Origin: Mycolicibacterium sp. TUM20985 | GTDB taxonomy: Bacteria > Actinomycetota > Actinomycetes > Mycobacteriales > Mycobacteriaceae | Reading direction: 5' to 3' | DNA: 64,000 nt | Assembly: GCF_030295745.1 (NCBI RefSeq) | Contig: NZ_AP027291.1 | Coordinates: forward strand, 3,906,001-3,970,000 | In this document: positions 17,363 through 26,337 of the stretch, piece by piece | How positions within the stretch are numbered: the first letter of the stretch is position 1 | How the letters are laid out: the number at the start of each line of letters is the position of its first letter | The notes under the pieces: generated by a model | What the model saw: only the letters and a program-made list of their open reading frames with translations | Told to the model about the DNA's origin: nothing | The model's database searches: none | Translations under genes and position numbers: made by a program

Positions 17363-19156
17363 ATGAAGAATTCCATGTATCCATTTGCCACCGGAATAGC
17401 AATCGCCGGCGCAGGCGTCGCGCTGGCCTTCGGGCCCGGCACCGCGCAAGCCGCGCCGCTCATCTCGCCCCCGACGGGCCCGCAGTGCCTGATCGTCGCT
17501 GCCGGCTGCCCCACCGGCGCCACCACGAGCCTGGTCGGGCCGAGCATGTTCTCGCTCGTTCCGACCCCCAACGCGCTGGCCGCCCAGTTCATCGGACCGG
17601 TCGCCTACCAGCCGTTCTATAACGTGATCGGCCTCGTCGGCCTGATCCCGATCGTCAACATCTTCGTGTCCAACGGCGTCGACGGCGCACCGGGCAGCGG
17701 TGCCAACGGCGGTAACGCCGGGCTCATCTTCGGCTACGGCGGCGCCGGCGGCTCGGGCGCGGCGGGAGTCGCGGGCGGTAACGGCGGAGCCGGCGCGCTG
17801 ATCTTCGGCGGAGGCGGTGCCGGTGGAACCGGTGGGGCTGGCGCGATCGGCGGTAACGGCGGTAACGCCGGGCTCCTTGCTCACTTCAGCAATGGTGGAG
17901 CCGGTGGCACCGGTGGCACCGGCGCGGCGGGCGGCAACGGCGGCAACGCCGGTTCGCTTGGGTTGTTCAGCAACGGCGGCGCCGGTGGCATGGGTGGCGC
18001 AGGCACACCCGGCATCTCGGCGGGTGCGGCGCCGGCAGCGGCCCCCGCTGGCACGACGGGCCCGAACGGCACTCTGATCGGCTCGGCGGGCCTCAACGGT
18101 GTCAATCCGCCCGGCAGCGGCATCGCGGGCGTCGACGGCGCGGCCGGTGTTGCCGGTACGGGTCAGAATGGCCTCCCCGGCAGCCCGGGTGACCCGGCGG
18201 GCGCTGGCGGTGCCGGCGGCACTGCGGGCGCTTCGGGCGTCGGCGGCAACGGGGCTGCGGGTGGCAGCGGCACCGACAGCGGAAACGGCGGTGCCGGCGG
18301 CGCGGGCGGCGCCTCGACACCTGCTACCGGTGTGGCCATCGGCGGCAACGGCGGCAACGGCGGCAACGGGGGGACCGGCGCCACCGACGGCGGTGCGGGC
18401 GGCGCAGGCGGCGCGGCGACCGGCGTCGGTGCGGGCGGCGCCGGCGGTAACGGCGGCACCGGCGGCAGCGGCGGGATCGGCGCTCCCGGCGGAACGGGCG
18501 GAACCGGCCAGGTCGGCGGTACGGGCGGCACCGGCACCAACGGCACCGTCGTCGGCGTCAACGGCACCAACGGCGGACCGGCAGGCGCTGGCGGCAACGG
18601 CGGCACCGGCGGCATCTTCGGCAGCGGCGGTGCAGCCGGTAGCGGCGGCACCGGCGGCACCGGCGGTACCGGCGGCGACGGGCAGGCCGGCGGAGCCGGC
18701 GGCACCGGCGGCACGGGAGCGGCAGGTGGCACCGGCGGTAACGGTGCTGCCGGTGGCAACGGTGGCGTAGGCGGCGCGGGTGGCGCTGGCTCGGGTGGCG
18801 CTACCGGTGGAACCGGCGGCGCCGGCGGATCCGGCGCAACGGGGGGTGCGGCCGGAACGGGCGGCACCGGCGGCGCGGGCGGCACCGGCGGCACCGGCGG
18901 CACCGGCGCGGCGGGCGGCACCGGTGGAACCGGTGGGGCTGGCGGGGCGACGGGCACCGCGGGGAGCGGTGGCCTGTTCGGCGGCACCGGTGGGGCCGGA
19001 ACGACCGGCAGCACCGGAGCCACCGGCGCGACGGGCGCGACCGGAGCGACCGGGACCACCGGCGCCACCGGTGCGACCGGTGCGACCGGCGGCAGCGGCA
19101 CCGCGGGGGCCGGCGGCAGCGCCGGCGCGAACGGGGCCAATGGCGCTTCGTCCTAA
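17363..19156 (+). CDS. Secreted PGRS-type glycine-rich protein lacking a PE domain
   Basis: A 597-residue protein. Residues 1-30 form a Sec-type signal peptide (GIAIAGAGVALAFGPGTAQA then APL). Residues 31-110 are non-repetitive and end in NIFVSNGVDGAPGSGANGG, which resembles the linker before the repeats in PE_PGRS proteins. From about residue 110 the protein is built of GGX repeats (GGAGG, GGTGGTG, GGNGG). The last 60 residues switch to collagen-like triplets (GATGATGATG). No PE helix pair is present, so export should use Sec rather than ESX. The start has AGGGGG upstream. Function is unknown; surface or cell-wall location is likely. Confidence 0.85.
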   Translation: MKNSMYPFATGIAIAGAGVALAFGPGTAQAAPLISPPTGPQCLIVAAGCPTGATTSLVGPSMFSLVPTPNALAAQFIGPVAYQPFYNVIGLVGLIPIVNIFVSNGVDGAPGSGANGGNAGLIFGYGGAGGSGAAGVAGGNGGAGALIFGGGGAGGTGGAGAIGGNGGNAGLLAHFSNGGAGGTGGTGAAGGNGGNAGSLGLFSNGGAGGMGGAGTPGISAGAAPAAAPAGTTGPNGTLIGSAGLNGVNPPGSGIAGVDGAAGVAGTGQNGLPGSPGDPAGAGGAGGTAGASGVGGNGAAGGSGTDSGNGGAGGAGGASTPATGVAIGGNGGNGGNGGTGATDGGAGGAGGAATGVGAGGAGGNGGTGGSGGIGAPGGTGGTGQVGGTGGTGTNGTVVGVNGTNGGPAGAGGNGGTGGIFGSGGAAGSGGTGGTGGTGGDGQAGGAGGTGGTGAAGGTGGNGAAGGNGGVGGAGGAGSGGATGGTGGAGGSGATGGAAGTGGTGGAGGTGGTGGTGAAGGTGGTGGAGGATGTAGSGGLFGGTGGAGTTGSTGATGATGATGATGTTGATGATGATGGSGTAGAGGSAGANGANGASS

Positions 19157-19166
19157 CCAGTAAGAC

Positions 19167-19203
19167 CCAAAGGGCGCCGGGGAAAGTCTCCGGCGCCCTT
19201 TGG
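19167..19203 (+). terminator. Terminator after the PGRS gene
   Basis: CCAAAGGGCGCCGG pairs with CCGGCGCCCTTTGG across a 9-base loop, 10 bp past the stop. The stem is 14 bp and perfect. Confidence 0.85.
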
Positions 19204-19363
19204 CGTCTCGATACACCCCGTTGATAGCGCAACTATTCATGGGATGAGGCCGGTGAACCGGTGGACGCCTATCCTTCTCCACCAAGCACATTCAGTGCTG
19301 GCCGATCTACTGGTCGCGGTCATCACCGCCTGTGACGGCGTGCTCTCGCGGCTGGCTGCGGCG

Positions 19364-20365
19364 TTAGAAGTCCCAGTCCTCGTCTTCGGTGTTGATGGCC
19401 TTGCCGATCACGTACGACGACCCCGACCCGGAGAAGAAGTCGTGGTTCTCGTCGGCGTTGGGGCTCAGCGCCGACAGGATCGCCGGGTTGACGTCGGTCT
19501 CGTCCTTGGGGAACAGCGCCTCGTAGCCGAGGTTCATCAACGCCTTGTTGGCGTTGTAGCGCAGGAACTTCTTGACGTCCTCGGTGAGGCCGACCTCGTC
19601 GTAGAGGTCCTGCGTGTACTCGACCTCGTTGTCGTAGAGCTCGAACAGCAACTCGTAGGTGTAGTCCTTCAACTCGGCCTTGCGCGCCTCGTCCGCCTGC
19701 GCCAGACCCTTCTGGAACTTGTAGCCGATGTAGTACCCGTGCACGGCCTCGTCGCGGATGATCAGCCGGATCATGTCGGCGGTGTTCGTGAGCTTGGCGC
19801 GGCTGCTCCAGTACATCGGAAGGTAGAAGCCCGAGTAGAACAGGAAGCTCTCCAGCAGCGTCGAGGCCACCTTGCGCTTCAGGGGATCGTCACCCTTGTA
19901 GAAGTTCATGACGATCTCGGCCTTGCGCTGCAGGTTGGGGTTCTCCTCCGACCAGCGGAACGCCTCGTCGATCTCCACCGTCGAGCACAGGGTGGAGAAG
20001 ATGTTGCTGTAGCTCTTGGCGTGCACCGACTCCATGAACGCGATGTTGGTGTACACCGCCTCCTCGTGCGGCGTGATCGCGTCGGGGATCAGGCTCACCG
20101 CGCCGACCGTGCCCTGGATGGTGTCCAGCAGCGTCAGGCCGGTGAAGACCCGCATGGTCAGCTGCTTCTCGTGAGCGTTCAGCGTGCCCCAGGACGGGAT
20201 GTCGTTGGACACCGGCACCTTCTCCGGCAACCAGAAGTTACCGGTCAGCCGCTCCCAGACCTCGGCGTCCTTCTCATCGTGAATGCGGTTCCAGTTAATG
20301 GCCGAGACCCGGTCGATCAGCTTCATTCCCTCGGACACCTTGGACCCCAATTCGACGCGTGACAT
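19364..20365 (-). CDS. nrdF: Class Ib ribonucleotide reductase beta subunit NrdF2
   Basis: A 333-residue radical-generating small subunit that houses the dinuclear metal site and tyrosyl radical and works with NrdE to make dNDPs. The sequence closely matches remembered M. tuberculosis NrdF2 (Rv3048c). EEAVYTNIAFMESVHAKSY holds metal ligands and the helix with the radical Tyr, and IRDEAVHGYYIG holds the second E-x-x-H set. The N-terminus is about nine residues longer than in M. tuberculosis. The ATG at 20365 has GAGG upstream. It is transcribed alone, away from nrdHIE, under its own paired NrdR boxes. Confidence 0.96.
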   Translation of the reverse strand: MSRVELGSKVSEGMKLIDRVSAINWNRIHDEKDAEVWERLTGNFWLPEKVPVSNDIPSWGTLNAHEKQLTMRVFTGLTLLDTIQGTVGAVSLIPDAITPHEEAVYTNIAFMESVHAKSYSNIFSTLCSTVEIDEAFRWSEENPNLQRKAEIVMNFYKGDDPLKRKVASTLLESFLFYSGFYLPMYWSSRAKLTNTADMIRLIIRDEAVHGYYIGYKFQKGLAQADEARKAELKDYTYELLFELYDNEVEYTQDLYDEVGLTEDVKKFLRYNANKALMNLGYEALFPKDETDVNPAILSALSPNADENHDFFSGSGSSYVIGKAINTEDEDWDF

Positions 20366-20377
20366 GTGACTACCTCG

Positions 20378-20425
20378 ACACTACAACTGGGGTACGACAA
20401 CGCGCCGGAACACAACAACTTGTGT
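20378..20425 (-). promoter_or_regulatory. Paired NrdR boxes upstream of nrdF2
   Basis: One near-perfect box, ACACAACAACTTGTGT (20410-20425), and one degenerate box, ACACTACAACTGGGGT (20378-20393), start 32 bp apart. That is about three helical turns, the usual spacing for the nrdR repressor. The pair lies 13-60 bp upstream of the start codon. Matching boxes precede nrdH. Confidence 0.75.
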
Positions 20426-20449
20426 TGGCGTGTCGGGTCGCCGGCGCCG

Positions 20450-21964
20450 TCAGCGACCGATGAACTCGTACTCGTCGGCCTCGAATCGGCGGGTCGCCAG
20501 CCAGTACTGCCAGGTCATGCCGCCCCACAGCACCCGGTTCACGCCGTGGGAGTCCATGTACCAGCTCCGGCAACCCCCGGTGTTCCACACCGTCTTCGCG
20601 AGGTCGTGCTGCAGATCGTCGTTGAAGGCTTCCTGGGCGTCACGGGTCGGCGCCACCGCCTGGGCGCGCGCCTTCCCGACGGCAGCGATGGCCTGCGCCA
20701 CGTACCGGATCTGCGCCTCGATCATGAACACCACCGAGTTGTGGCCGAGACCGGTGTTCGGGCCGAGCAGGAAGAACAGGTTCGGCATGTTCGCCACGGC
20801 GACGCCTCGGTGCGCCTCGACGCCGGTGCGGTTCCAGCGATCGACCAGGTCCTCTCCGCCGGGACCCTTGATGTCGACGTAGGAGTACGAGTCGGTCACG
20901 TGGAACCCCGTCGCGAACACCACCACGTCGACCGGATGCTCTACCCCGTCGCCGGTGACGATGCCCCTCTGAGTCATCCTCGTGATGGGCTCGGTGATCA
21001 CCTGGGTCTTGGGGTTCGCGATACCGCGATAGTAGGTGTCGGAGTTGAGGATTCGCTTGCAACCGGCCCGGTAGTTGGGAGTCAGCTTGCGGCGCAACGC
21101 CTTGTCCTTGACGGCGCGCCGGATGTTCCACTTGCCGAGCCACGCGCCGATCCTCAGCAACTCCGGCTGCTTGGTCATACCGAAGCCCACCACCTCGTGC
21201 ATCCAGTAGATGCCCAGGCGCATCGCGGCCCTGGTGCCGGGCACGTCGGTGAACACCCGCCGGATCCACTGCGGCAGAGCGTTGTTGGGCCGCGGCATCA
21301 CCCACGGCGGCGTGCGTTGGTACACCTGAAGCTCGGCGACGTCCTTCACGATCTCGGGTACCAGTTGGATGGCACTGGCGCCGGTGCCGATGACGGCGAC
21401 CCGCTTGCCGGTGATGTCGACGGAGTGATCCCACTGCGCCGAGTGGAAGGCGGCGCCGGCGAAGTCGTCACGGCCCTCGACGTCGGGGATCAACGGAATG
21501 TGCAGGGCGCCGGCGCCCGAGATCAGGAACTGGGTGACGTACTCCTCGCCACTACCGGTGAAGACGTGCCACCGCATCTCGGCGTCGTCCCAGTGCGCGC
21601 GCTCGACGTGAGCGTTGAAGCGCACGTAGCGACGCAGGCCGTACTTCTCGGTGACACCCTTGAGGTAGTCGAGGATCTCGGGTTGCAGCGACCACATGTG
21701 GGTCCAGTCGGGCTTCGGCTCGAAGGAGAACGAATACATGTGCGACGGGATGTCGCAGGCGCAGCCGGGATAGGTGTTGTCCCGCCAGGTGCCGCCGATC
21801 TCGGCCGCCTTCTCGAGGATGACGAAGTCGTTGGCGCCAAAGCCCTGCTTCTGCAGTGCGATCGCCATCCCCAGGCCGGAGAATCCGGTGCCGATGATGA
21901 CGGCGCGGGTGCGGACGGGTTGCTTCTGCGCCGACAGGGCGTCGGCCTCTTCGGCGAGGGTCAT
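20450..21964 (-). CDS. Flavin-containing (Baeyer-Villiger type) monooxygenase
   Basis: A 504-residue NADPH- and FAD-dependent monooxygenase corresponding to remembered Rv3049c. The N-terminal FAD site is VIIGTGFSGLG, the NADPH site is VAVIGTGASAIQ, and the Baeyer-Villiger fingerprint F-x-G-x3-H-x3-W is present as FAGAAFHSAQW. It should oxygenate a ketone or aldehyde. The start is ATG 21964. Downstream lies nrdF2, and a TetR gene lies 36 bp upstream on the same strand, as in M. tuberculosis. Confidence 0.92.
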   Translation of the reverse strand: MTLAEEADALSAQKQPVRTRAVIIGTGFSGLGMAIALQKQGFGANDFVILEKAAEIGGTWRDNTYPGCACDIPSHMYSFSFEPKPDWTHMWSLQPEILDYLKGVTEKYGLRRYVRFNAHVERAHWDDAEMRWHVFTGSGEEYVTQFLISGAGALHIPLIPDVEGRDDFAGAAFHSAQWDHSVDITGKRVAVIGTGASAIQLVPEIVKDVAELQVYQRTPPWVMPRPNNALPQWIRRVFTDVPGTRAAMRLGIYWMHEVVGFGMTKQPELLRIGAWLGKWNIRRAVKDKALRRKLTPNYRAGCKRILNSDTYYRGIANPKTQVITEPITRMTQRGIVTGDGVEHPVDVVVFATGFHVTDSYSYVDIKGPGGEDLVDRWNRTGVEAHRGVAVANMPNLFFLLGPNTGLGHNSVVFMIEAQIRYVAQAIAAVGKARAQAVAPTRDAQEAFNDDLQHDLAKTVWNTGGCRSWYMDSHGVNRVLWGGMTWQYWLATRRFEADEYEFIGR

Positions 21965-22000
21965 GCCGCCCAGGATACCTGGGAACGCGGGTACCGGATA

Positions 22001-22699
22001 TCAGGCGACGGATTCGCGGCGGCGAACGCCTTCGTGCAGGGGAAGCTCGGGGTCGATGTTGATGCCGAGCAGCTCACAGGTGCCGTTGATGGCGCCGAGC
22101 ATGATCGTCGACATGTGCGCGATGAACTCGTCCGGCGGCATGCGGCGGGGGCTGTCGGTACTGGGGCCGAGCCACCACTCCGTGGCCGCCGCGGCCGAGC
22201 CAAAGGTCGTGAAGGCGGCCAGTTCGATCGCCGCACCGTCGAGCTCCATCTCGCGCAGCTCGTCGTTGAACATGGCGGCCATCGCCAGGGTGATGTCACG
22301 GCCCTCGTTGAGTGCCCGCATCGTCGACTCGCTCTGCTCGGCGAAGCGGCCTTGAATCAGGAAGCGACACACGTTGGGATGTTGGTCGACCATGTAGACG
22401 TATTGCTCGACACTGCGCCGGATCACCTCGCGCGCAGGGTCGGCCGAGATGTTGATGGACGGAATGATGGCCGCCCACAACATGTCTCGCAGCCGCTCAC
22501 CGATGGCTTGGAAGAGGTCGGCCTTGTCGGTGAAGTGACGGTAGATCTTGGGCTTCGCGGTGCCGGCCTCTTCGGCGATCTCGCGAAGGGAGAGCTCCGG
22601 GCCAAGGTTGTCGATGGCGCGGAAGGCGGCGTCGACGATCTCGGCACGGACCTTCTTGCGATGCTCGCGCCAGCGCTCGCTACGCGCATCGACCTTCAC
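22001..22699 (-). CDS. TetR-family regulator (Rv3050c-like)
   Basis: A 232-residue repressor with the HTH at residues 15-60 (AEIVDAAFRAIDNLG, then LREIAEEAGTAKPKIYRHFTDKADLF). The GTG at 22699 begins VKVDARSERWREHRKK. Upstream in-frame sequence is arginine-rich filler overlapping the divergent promoter region, so I reject it. It precedes the monooxygenase gene and diverges from the reductase gene at 22873. It is a plausible regulator of the monooxygenase. Confidence 0.88.
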   Translation of the reverse strand: MKVDARSERWREHRKKVRAEIVDAAFRAIDNLGPELSLREIAEEAGTAKPKIYRHFTDKADLFQAIGERLRDMLWAAIIPSINISADPAREVIRRSVEQYVYMVDQHPNVCRFLIQGRFAEQSESTMRALNEGRDITLAMAAMFNDELREMELDGAAIELAAFTTFGSAAAATEWWLGPSTDSPRRMPPDEFIAHMSTIMLGAINGTCELLGINIDPELPLHEGVRRRESVA

Positions 22700-22872
22700 G
22701 CCGGGTTGGGTCCCCGGATGGGGCCGAGACGGTCTGCGCACGGACTCACTGTACCGGCTGAGCGGCGCTGACCTGCCAAGACCGGGCCGGGAAGCGCGCT
22801 CACGGCATGAACGCGCGGGGCCGCGCGGGTACGATCGCTCCCGATATCCCCCCGTTCTACGAGACGAGACAC

Positions 22873-24057
22873 ATGACGCAGCGTTACGACCTGGTGATTG
22901 CCGGTGGTGGCCCCTCCGGCGCCGCCGCAGCATGGCAGGCCGCGCAGACGGGCGCCAAGGTAGTCGTCCTGGACAAGGCCGAATTCCCCCGCGACAAGCC
23001 GTGCGGCGACGGTCTCACCGCCCGCGCGGTCAGCTACCTGCAGAAGATGGGCCTCGCCCACGAGGTCGACAAATTTCACCGGGTCAACCGCGTGACGGTG
23101 TACAGCCCCTCGAAGTGGGAGCTGTCCTTCCCCACCCGCCCGGGCATGCCGAACCACGGGTACGTCGCACCCCGGCCGCAGCTCGACACCCTGCTGCTCA
23201 AGCACGCCGAGGCCGCAGGCGCCGAGATCCGGCAGTCGTGCGAGGTGACCGGACCCGAACTCGACGCCAGCGGTCGCGTCGTGGGCGTCGTGCTCAAGAG
23301 CGGCGAGAAGGTCTACGGCGACGCGGTCATCGCGGCCGACGGTGCCTACTCCCCCATCAAGCGCGCCCTGAAGATCGACTCGGAGTACAACGGCTACTCG
23401 GCGATCGCGATCCGCGCGGAGATGCCCGCCAACAAGCCCGACTCCGACTCACTCGACATCTACCTCAACCTGAAGTTCCAGGGCGACCAGCTGCCGGGCT
23501 ATGCCTGGGTGTTCCCCTTCGGCGGCGGTCGCATCAACATCGGCCTCGGCTATGTCAACAGCTATAAGGACTGGCAGAAGATCAACGCCACCCAGTTCAT
23601 GGGCGAGTTCATGCAGACGTTGCCCCGCGATTGGGGACTGCCGCCCATCGAGGAATTGAAGAAGGACAAGCTGGTGCGGGCCTGGCGCTTGCCCATGGGC
23701 TTCACCGCGTGGCCGCCGTGGCGTCCCGGCGTGCTCTTCACCGGAGATTCACTCGGTGCGGGCAAGCCGGCGTCGGGCGCGGGCATCTCCAAGGCGCTCG
23801 AATCGGGCCTCGCCGCCGGTGAGTGCGCGATCGCGGCACTGACCAATGGCGGGCCCGACGACTTCACCAACTACGGGCAGCGCATGGAAGCGGCATGGGG
23901 CAAGGAGTACCGGCGCGGCCGCTACTTCCACAAGCTCGCCGGTATCCCCGCGGTGGCGAACAACGGCATCAAGCTCATCGACAACGCGTTCTTCCGCGAT
24001 CGCATGCTCAAGGCGCTGTACAAGAAGGAACAGGGTCCGCAGCACCAGGTGAAGTAG
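22873..24057 (+). CDS. Geranylgeranyl reductase-family FAD oxidoreductase
   Basis: A 394-residue flavoprotein. The Rossmann motif VIAGGGPSGAAAAWQA is followed by the family motif DKPCGDGLTARAV, an FAD-binding AADGAYSPIK and a GDSLGAGKPASGAGISKALESG motif. Relatives reduce prenyl chains of geranylgeranyl lipids or menaquinone. The substrate here is unknown, and a polyprenyl or isoprenoid lipid is likely. The ATG at 22873 begins MTQRYDLVIAGGG. Its 3' end overlaps the convergent GNAT gene by 50 bp. Confidence 0.88.
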   Translation: MTQRYDLVIAGGGPSGAAAAWQAAQTGAKVVVLDKAEFPRDKPCGDGLTARAVSYLQKMGLAHEVDKFHRVNRVTVYSPSKWELSFPTRPGMPNHGYVAPRPQLDTLLLKHAEAAGAEIRQSCEVTGPELDASGRVVGVVLKSGEKVYGDAVIAADGAYSPIKRALKIDSEYNGYSAIAIRAEMPANKPDSDSLDIYLNLKFQGDQLPGYAWVFPFGGGRINIGLGYVNSYKDWQKINATQFMGEFMQTLPRDWGLPPIEELKKDKLVRAWRLPMGFTAWPPWRPGVLFTGDSLGAGKPASGAGISKALESGLAAGECAIAALTNGGPDDFTNYGQRMEAAWGKEYRRGRYFHKLAGIPAVANNGIKLIDNAFFRDRMLKALYKKEQGPQHQVK

Positions 24058-24895
24058 CCCCACACTCGCCGAACCCGTACTGCACGCACTCTGCGACGGG
24101 TCTGAAGCCAAGTCTGCGGTAGATCGCATTCGACACCGGATTGGCCACGTCGGCGAACAACACCACGTCGCGCGCGCCGTGGCGTCGAGCGTGCCGCGCA
24201 GCCTCGGCGGTGACCGCTGCGCCGTAGCCACGTCCTCTGTTCGACGGCGGCGTGTAGACGGGGCCGATGCGCGACATCCCCAGCAGACAGCCGTGGATCC
24301 GCGCCATCGCGACGGGCGCTCCGTCCACCGTCCACAGCACGACGTGCCCACCGGCGTCGGCGATGTCGCGAAGCAGTGCGCGGCTGGCCGACGGATTCGA
24401 CTCCGATTCGAAGGCCTCGATGAAGAACGCGTCCAGCCATTCGCCGAGCAACTCGGCATCCTCTGCACCGGCAAGTCGTGGTTCGCCGACGACGCCATCG
24501 GGCGCGACCAGATCGCCGAGGCGATACAGCGTCTCCGCGAACGATGCCGAAGCCTCTGCACCGGTGGCCTCGGTCCACGCTTGCCCGAAAGCCTCTGCGG
24601 TGGAGAGTGTTCCGCGTGCCGCAGGAAGGTCGGCCCGCGCCGGCGCGAGCGTAGCCGCCGCTTCCTTCGCCAGTGCGGGCGGCAGCCCGTTGACCAGGAG
24701 CACGCCGTCGCGCATCTGCAGCGCCGCGCCGAGGACGCCCTCACCGTCGAAGGCCGCCAACAGGAGGTGCTCGGCGGGCCACCGCGAGGTGCGCAAGGTG
24801 GTGAGTTCGGTGGTGAACAGCACCGGATCCCGGCGGTAGACCCAGCGTGACACTGGGCCGAAACCATCCGGCGTCGAATACAGCTGCACGTTCAC
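24008..24895 (-). CDS. GNAT-family N-acetyltransferase
   Basis: A 295-residue protein with a variable N-terminal half and a C-terminal GNAT fold. The acetyl-CoA loop is read in PPSNRGRGYGAAVTAEAARHA (residues about 230-250), followed by LFADVANPVSNAIYRRLGFRPV. The acceptor is unknown. The start is GTG 24895; GTG 24889 is an alternative. Longer frames lose the family pattern. The stop lies inside the 3' end of the convergent reductase gene. Confidence 0.85.
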   Translation of the reverse strand: MNVQLYSTPDGFGPVSRWVYRRDPVLFTTELTTLRTSRWPAEHLLLAAFDGEGVLGAALQMRDGVLLVNGLPPALAKEAAATLAPARADLPAARGTLSTAEAFGQAWTEATGAEASASFAETLYRLGDLVAPDGVVGEPRLAGAEDAELLGEWLDAFFIEAFESESNPSASRALLRDIADAGGHVVLWTVDGAPVAMARIHGCLLGMSRIGPVYTPPSNRGRGYGAAVTAEAARHARRHGARDVVLFADVANPVSNAIYRRLGFRPVAECVQYGFGECGATSPGAADPVPSCTAP

Positions 24896-24949
24896 ACAGA
24901 CGAGGGTGAACGACCCCGCTGCCGAATTCCACTGATTTATTGGCCACGC

Positions 24950-25008
24950 CGAGTGTGTGGGGCGTCGACAACGCCACTCGCACGTTGCATCGAGAAGCCA
25001 CACACTCG
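24950..25008. repeat. Long inverted repeat (CGAGTGTGTGG ... CCACACACTCG)
   Basis: Perfect 11-bp arms separated by 37 bp, placed right after the LysR-like gene (ends 25014 on the minus strand) and before the GNAT gene start. It may terminate the LysR-like gene or be a regulatory palindrome. The loop is too long for a standard terminator. Confidence 0.45.
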
Positions 25009-25013
25009 ACGAG

Positions 25014-25736
25014 TCAGTGACGACCGCGCGCATCCCGGCCCGGCTTGCGGGCAGCCTTCCCCGCAGCGGCGCGGGCGGCCTGCTTCGCGAGCGTCTTCTC
25101 CCGCGCACTGCGTTTCGGCGGCGGCTCGGCCTGCCCTCGCGACGAACTGGGCTTGCGGCCCCGCACGATTCCGATGAACTCCTCGACCAGTGTGGCCTGC
25201 TGCCCCGCGGGGACGGCGAGCGCCACGGGACAGGAGGGCGCTTCCGCGATCGGGCGGTAGGTGAGGTCCCTGCGGTGATGCAGCCGCGCCAGCGACTGCG
25301 GAACGATGAGTGCACCGATGCCCGCGGCGACGAGTTCGATTGCATCACTGGTGGTTTCGGGTCGCTGGTCGACCCGCACACCGGGGGTGGCGTCCCATCC
25401 GACGACGTCGTCGAGCGGCACCAGGATCGGTTCGCCGTCGAGGTCCGCGACGGTGACCGAGTCGGCGGCGCTCAGCAGGTGATCGGTCGGCACCACGACC
25501 ACGGTCGTCTCCTCGTACAGGGGGATGACGGCAACTCCCGACGCGTCGCCCGACGGCCGGAGCAGCGCCACGTCGACGGCGCCGGCCCGCAACGCGTCCG
25601 CTGCGTCGGCGGCGGCGACGGCCTGCAACCGCAGCGGAACCTCGGGGTGGCGCTGCGCCCAGGTCCGAGCCCACTTCGCGGGCGTCACACCGGGGACGTA
25701 CCCCACTGTGAGCGAGGGCAGCGAGGATGAAGCCAC
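25014..25736 (-). CDS. LysR substrate-binding-domain protein without DNA-binding domain
   Basis: A 240-residue protein that begins directly with the LysR effector domain (LTVGYVPGVTPAKWARTWAQ; VDVALLRP; VVVVPTDHLL; AGIGALIVPQSLA). No helix-turn-helix precedes it, and the upstream sequence is the promoter of a divergent gene, so this is not an obvious truncation. The last 45 residues form a basic Lys/Arg/Ala-rich tail (KTLAKQAARAAAGKAARKPG). It diverges from a DUF5997 gene 41 bp away. I infer a ligand-binding protein acting with that partner; function is unknown. Confidence 0.82.
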   Translation of the reverse strand: MASSSLPSLTVGYVPGVTPAKWARTWAQRHPEVPLRLQAVAAADAADALRAGAVDVALLRPSGDASGVAVIPLYEETTVVVVPTDHLLSAADSVTVADLDGEPILVPLDDVVGWDATPGVRVDQRPETTSDAIELVAAGIGALIVPQSLARLHHRRDLTYRPIAEAPSCPVALAVPAGQQATLVEEFIGIVRGRKPSSSRGQAEPPPKRSAREKTLAKQAARAAAGKAARKPGRDARGRH

Positions 25737-25777
25737 CGCCTCAGGCTACCGACAGGCTCACGGATAGGCTTTGGGCC

Positions 25778-26164
25778 ATGAGCAGGCCGAATGCACAGTC
25801 CATGAAGCCCGCCACGGCGGCGAAGAAGCTAGACGTGTACTTGCCCGCGACGCCTCCGGAATTCCAGGACAACGCGATCACCCGCGCCGAGCTCACCGCC
25901 TTGCAGGAGGATCCGCCGCAGTGGCTCCAGGACCTCCGCAAGAACGGGCCGCATCCGAAGAATCTGGTGGCAGCCAAGCTGGGCGTCTCGATCGCCGGTC
26001 TCGCACGCGGTGGCATCACCGAGGCGATCACCACTGAGCAGATCAACGAGTTGCTCGAGGAGAAGCCCGAGTGGCTCGTCGCCGAACGCGAGAACTACCA
26101 GAGCGTGCTGCGCGAGGAGCGACGCATCAAGGCGTTGCACGCAGACCAGGCCCGCGACAGCTGA
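25778..26164 (+). CDS. DUF5997-family protein
   Basis: A 128-residue soluble actinobacterial protein of unknown function. Features seen are ATPPEFQDNAITRAELTALQ, PPQWLQDLRKNGPHPKNLVAAKLGVSIAGLARGG, and a charged C-terminus. The KLGVSIAGLARGGI stretch could form part of a small HTH-like element. The ATG at 25778 is preferred over an upstream codon that lies inside the divergent gene. It pairs divergently with the LysR-effector-domain gene. Confidence 0.82.
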   Translation: MSRPNAQSMKPATAAKKLDVYLPATPPEFQDNAITRAELTALQEDPPQWLQDLRKNGPHPKNLVAAKLGVSIAGLARGGITEAITTEQINELLEEKPEWLVAERENYQSVLREERRIKALHADQARDS

Positions 26165-26337
26165 TCCCCGATCGAACCTGTCGCCGACGCGACCGAAGCG
26201 GCGTTCGAGGCGCGACTCAAGGCGAGAGTCTCTTCCGCATTTCTCTCACACGTGGATCAAGCAGGCTTTCGCGACACAATGACGACCTCAGCGGTCGCCC
26301 CCGTCGGAAAACACTTGTGCGCCATGTCTCCGACGAC

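Noticed and set aside
17690..19150. GC-rich tandem repeats as a possible CRISPR or satellite array
   Set aside because: The periodicity is in codons of a continuous glycine-rich protein; there are no uniform repeats with unique spacers.
17288..19291. Antisense Ala/Arg-rich frame over the PGRS gene
   Set aside because: It arises from the repetitive GC-rich codons of the PGRS gene, which has a signal peptide, ribosome site and terminator.
20366..22771. An 801-codon open frame on the plus strand across the monooxygenase and TetR genes
   Set aside because: Antisense shadow of two well-supported genes; the product is Arg/His/Asp-rich without domains.
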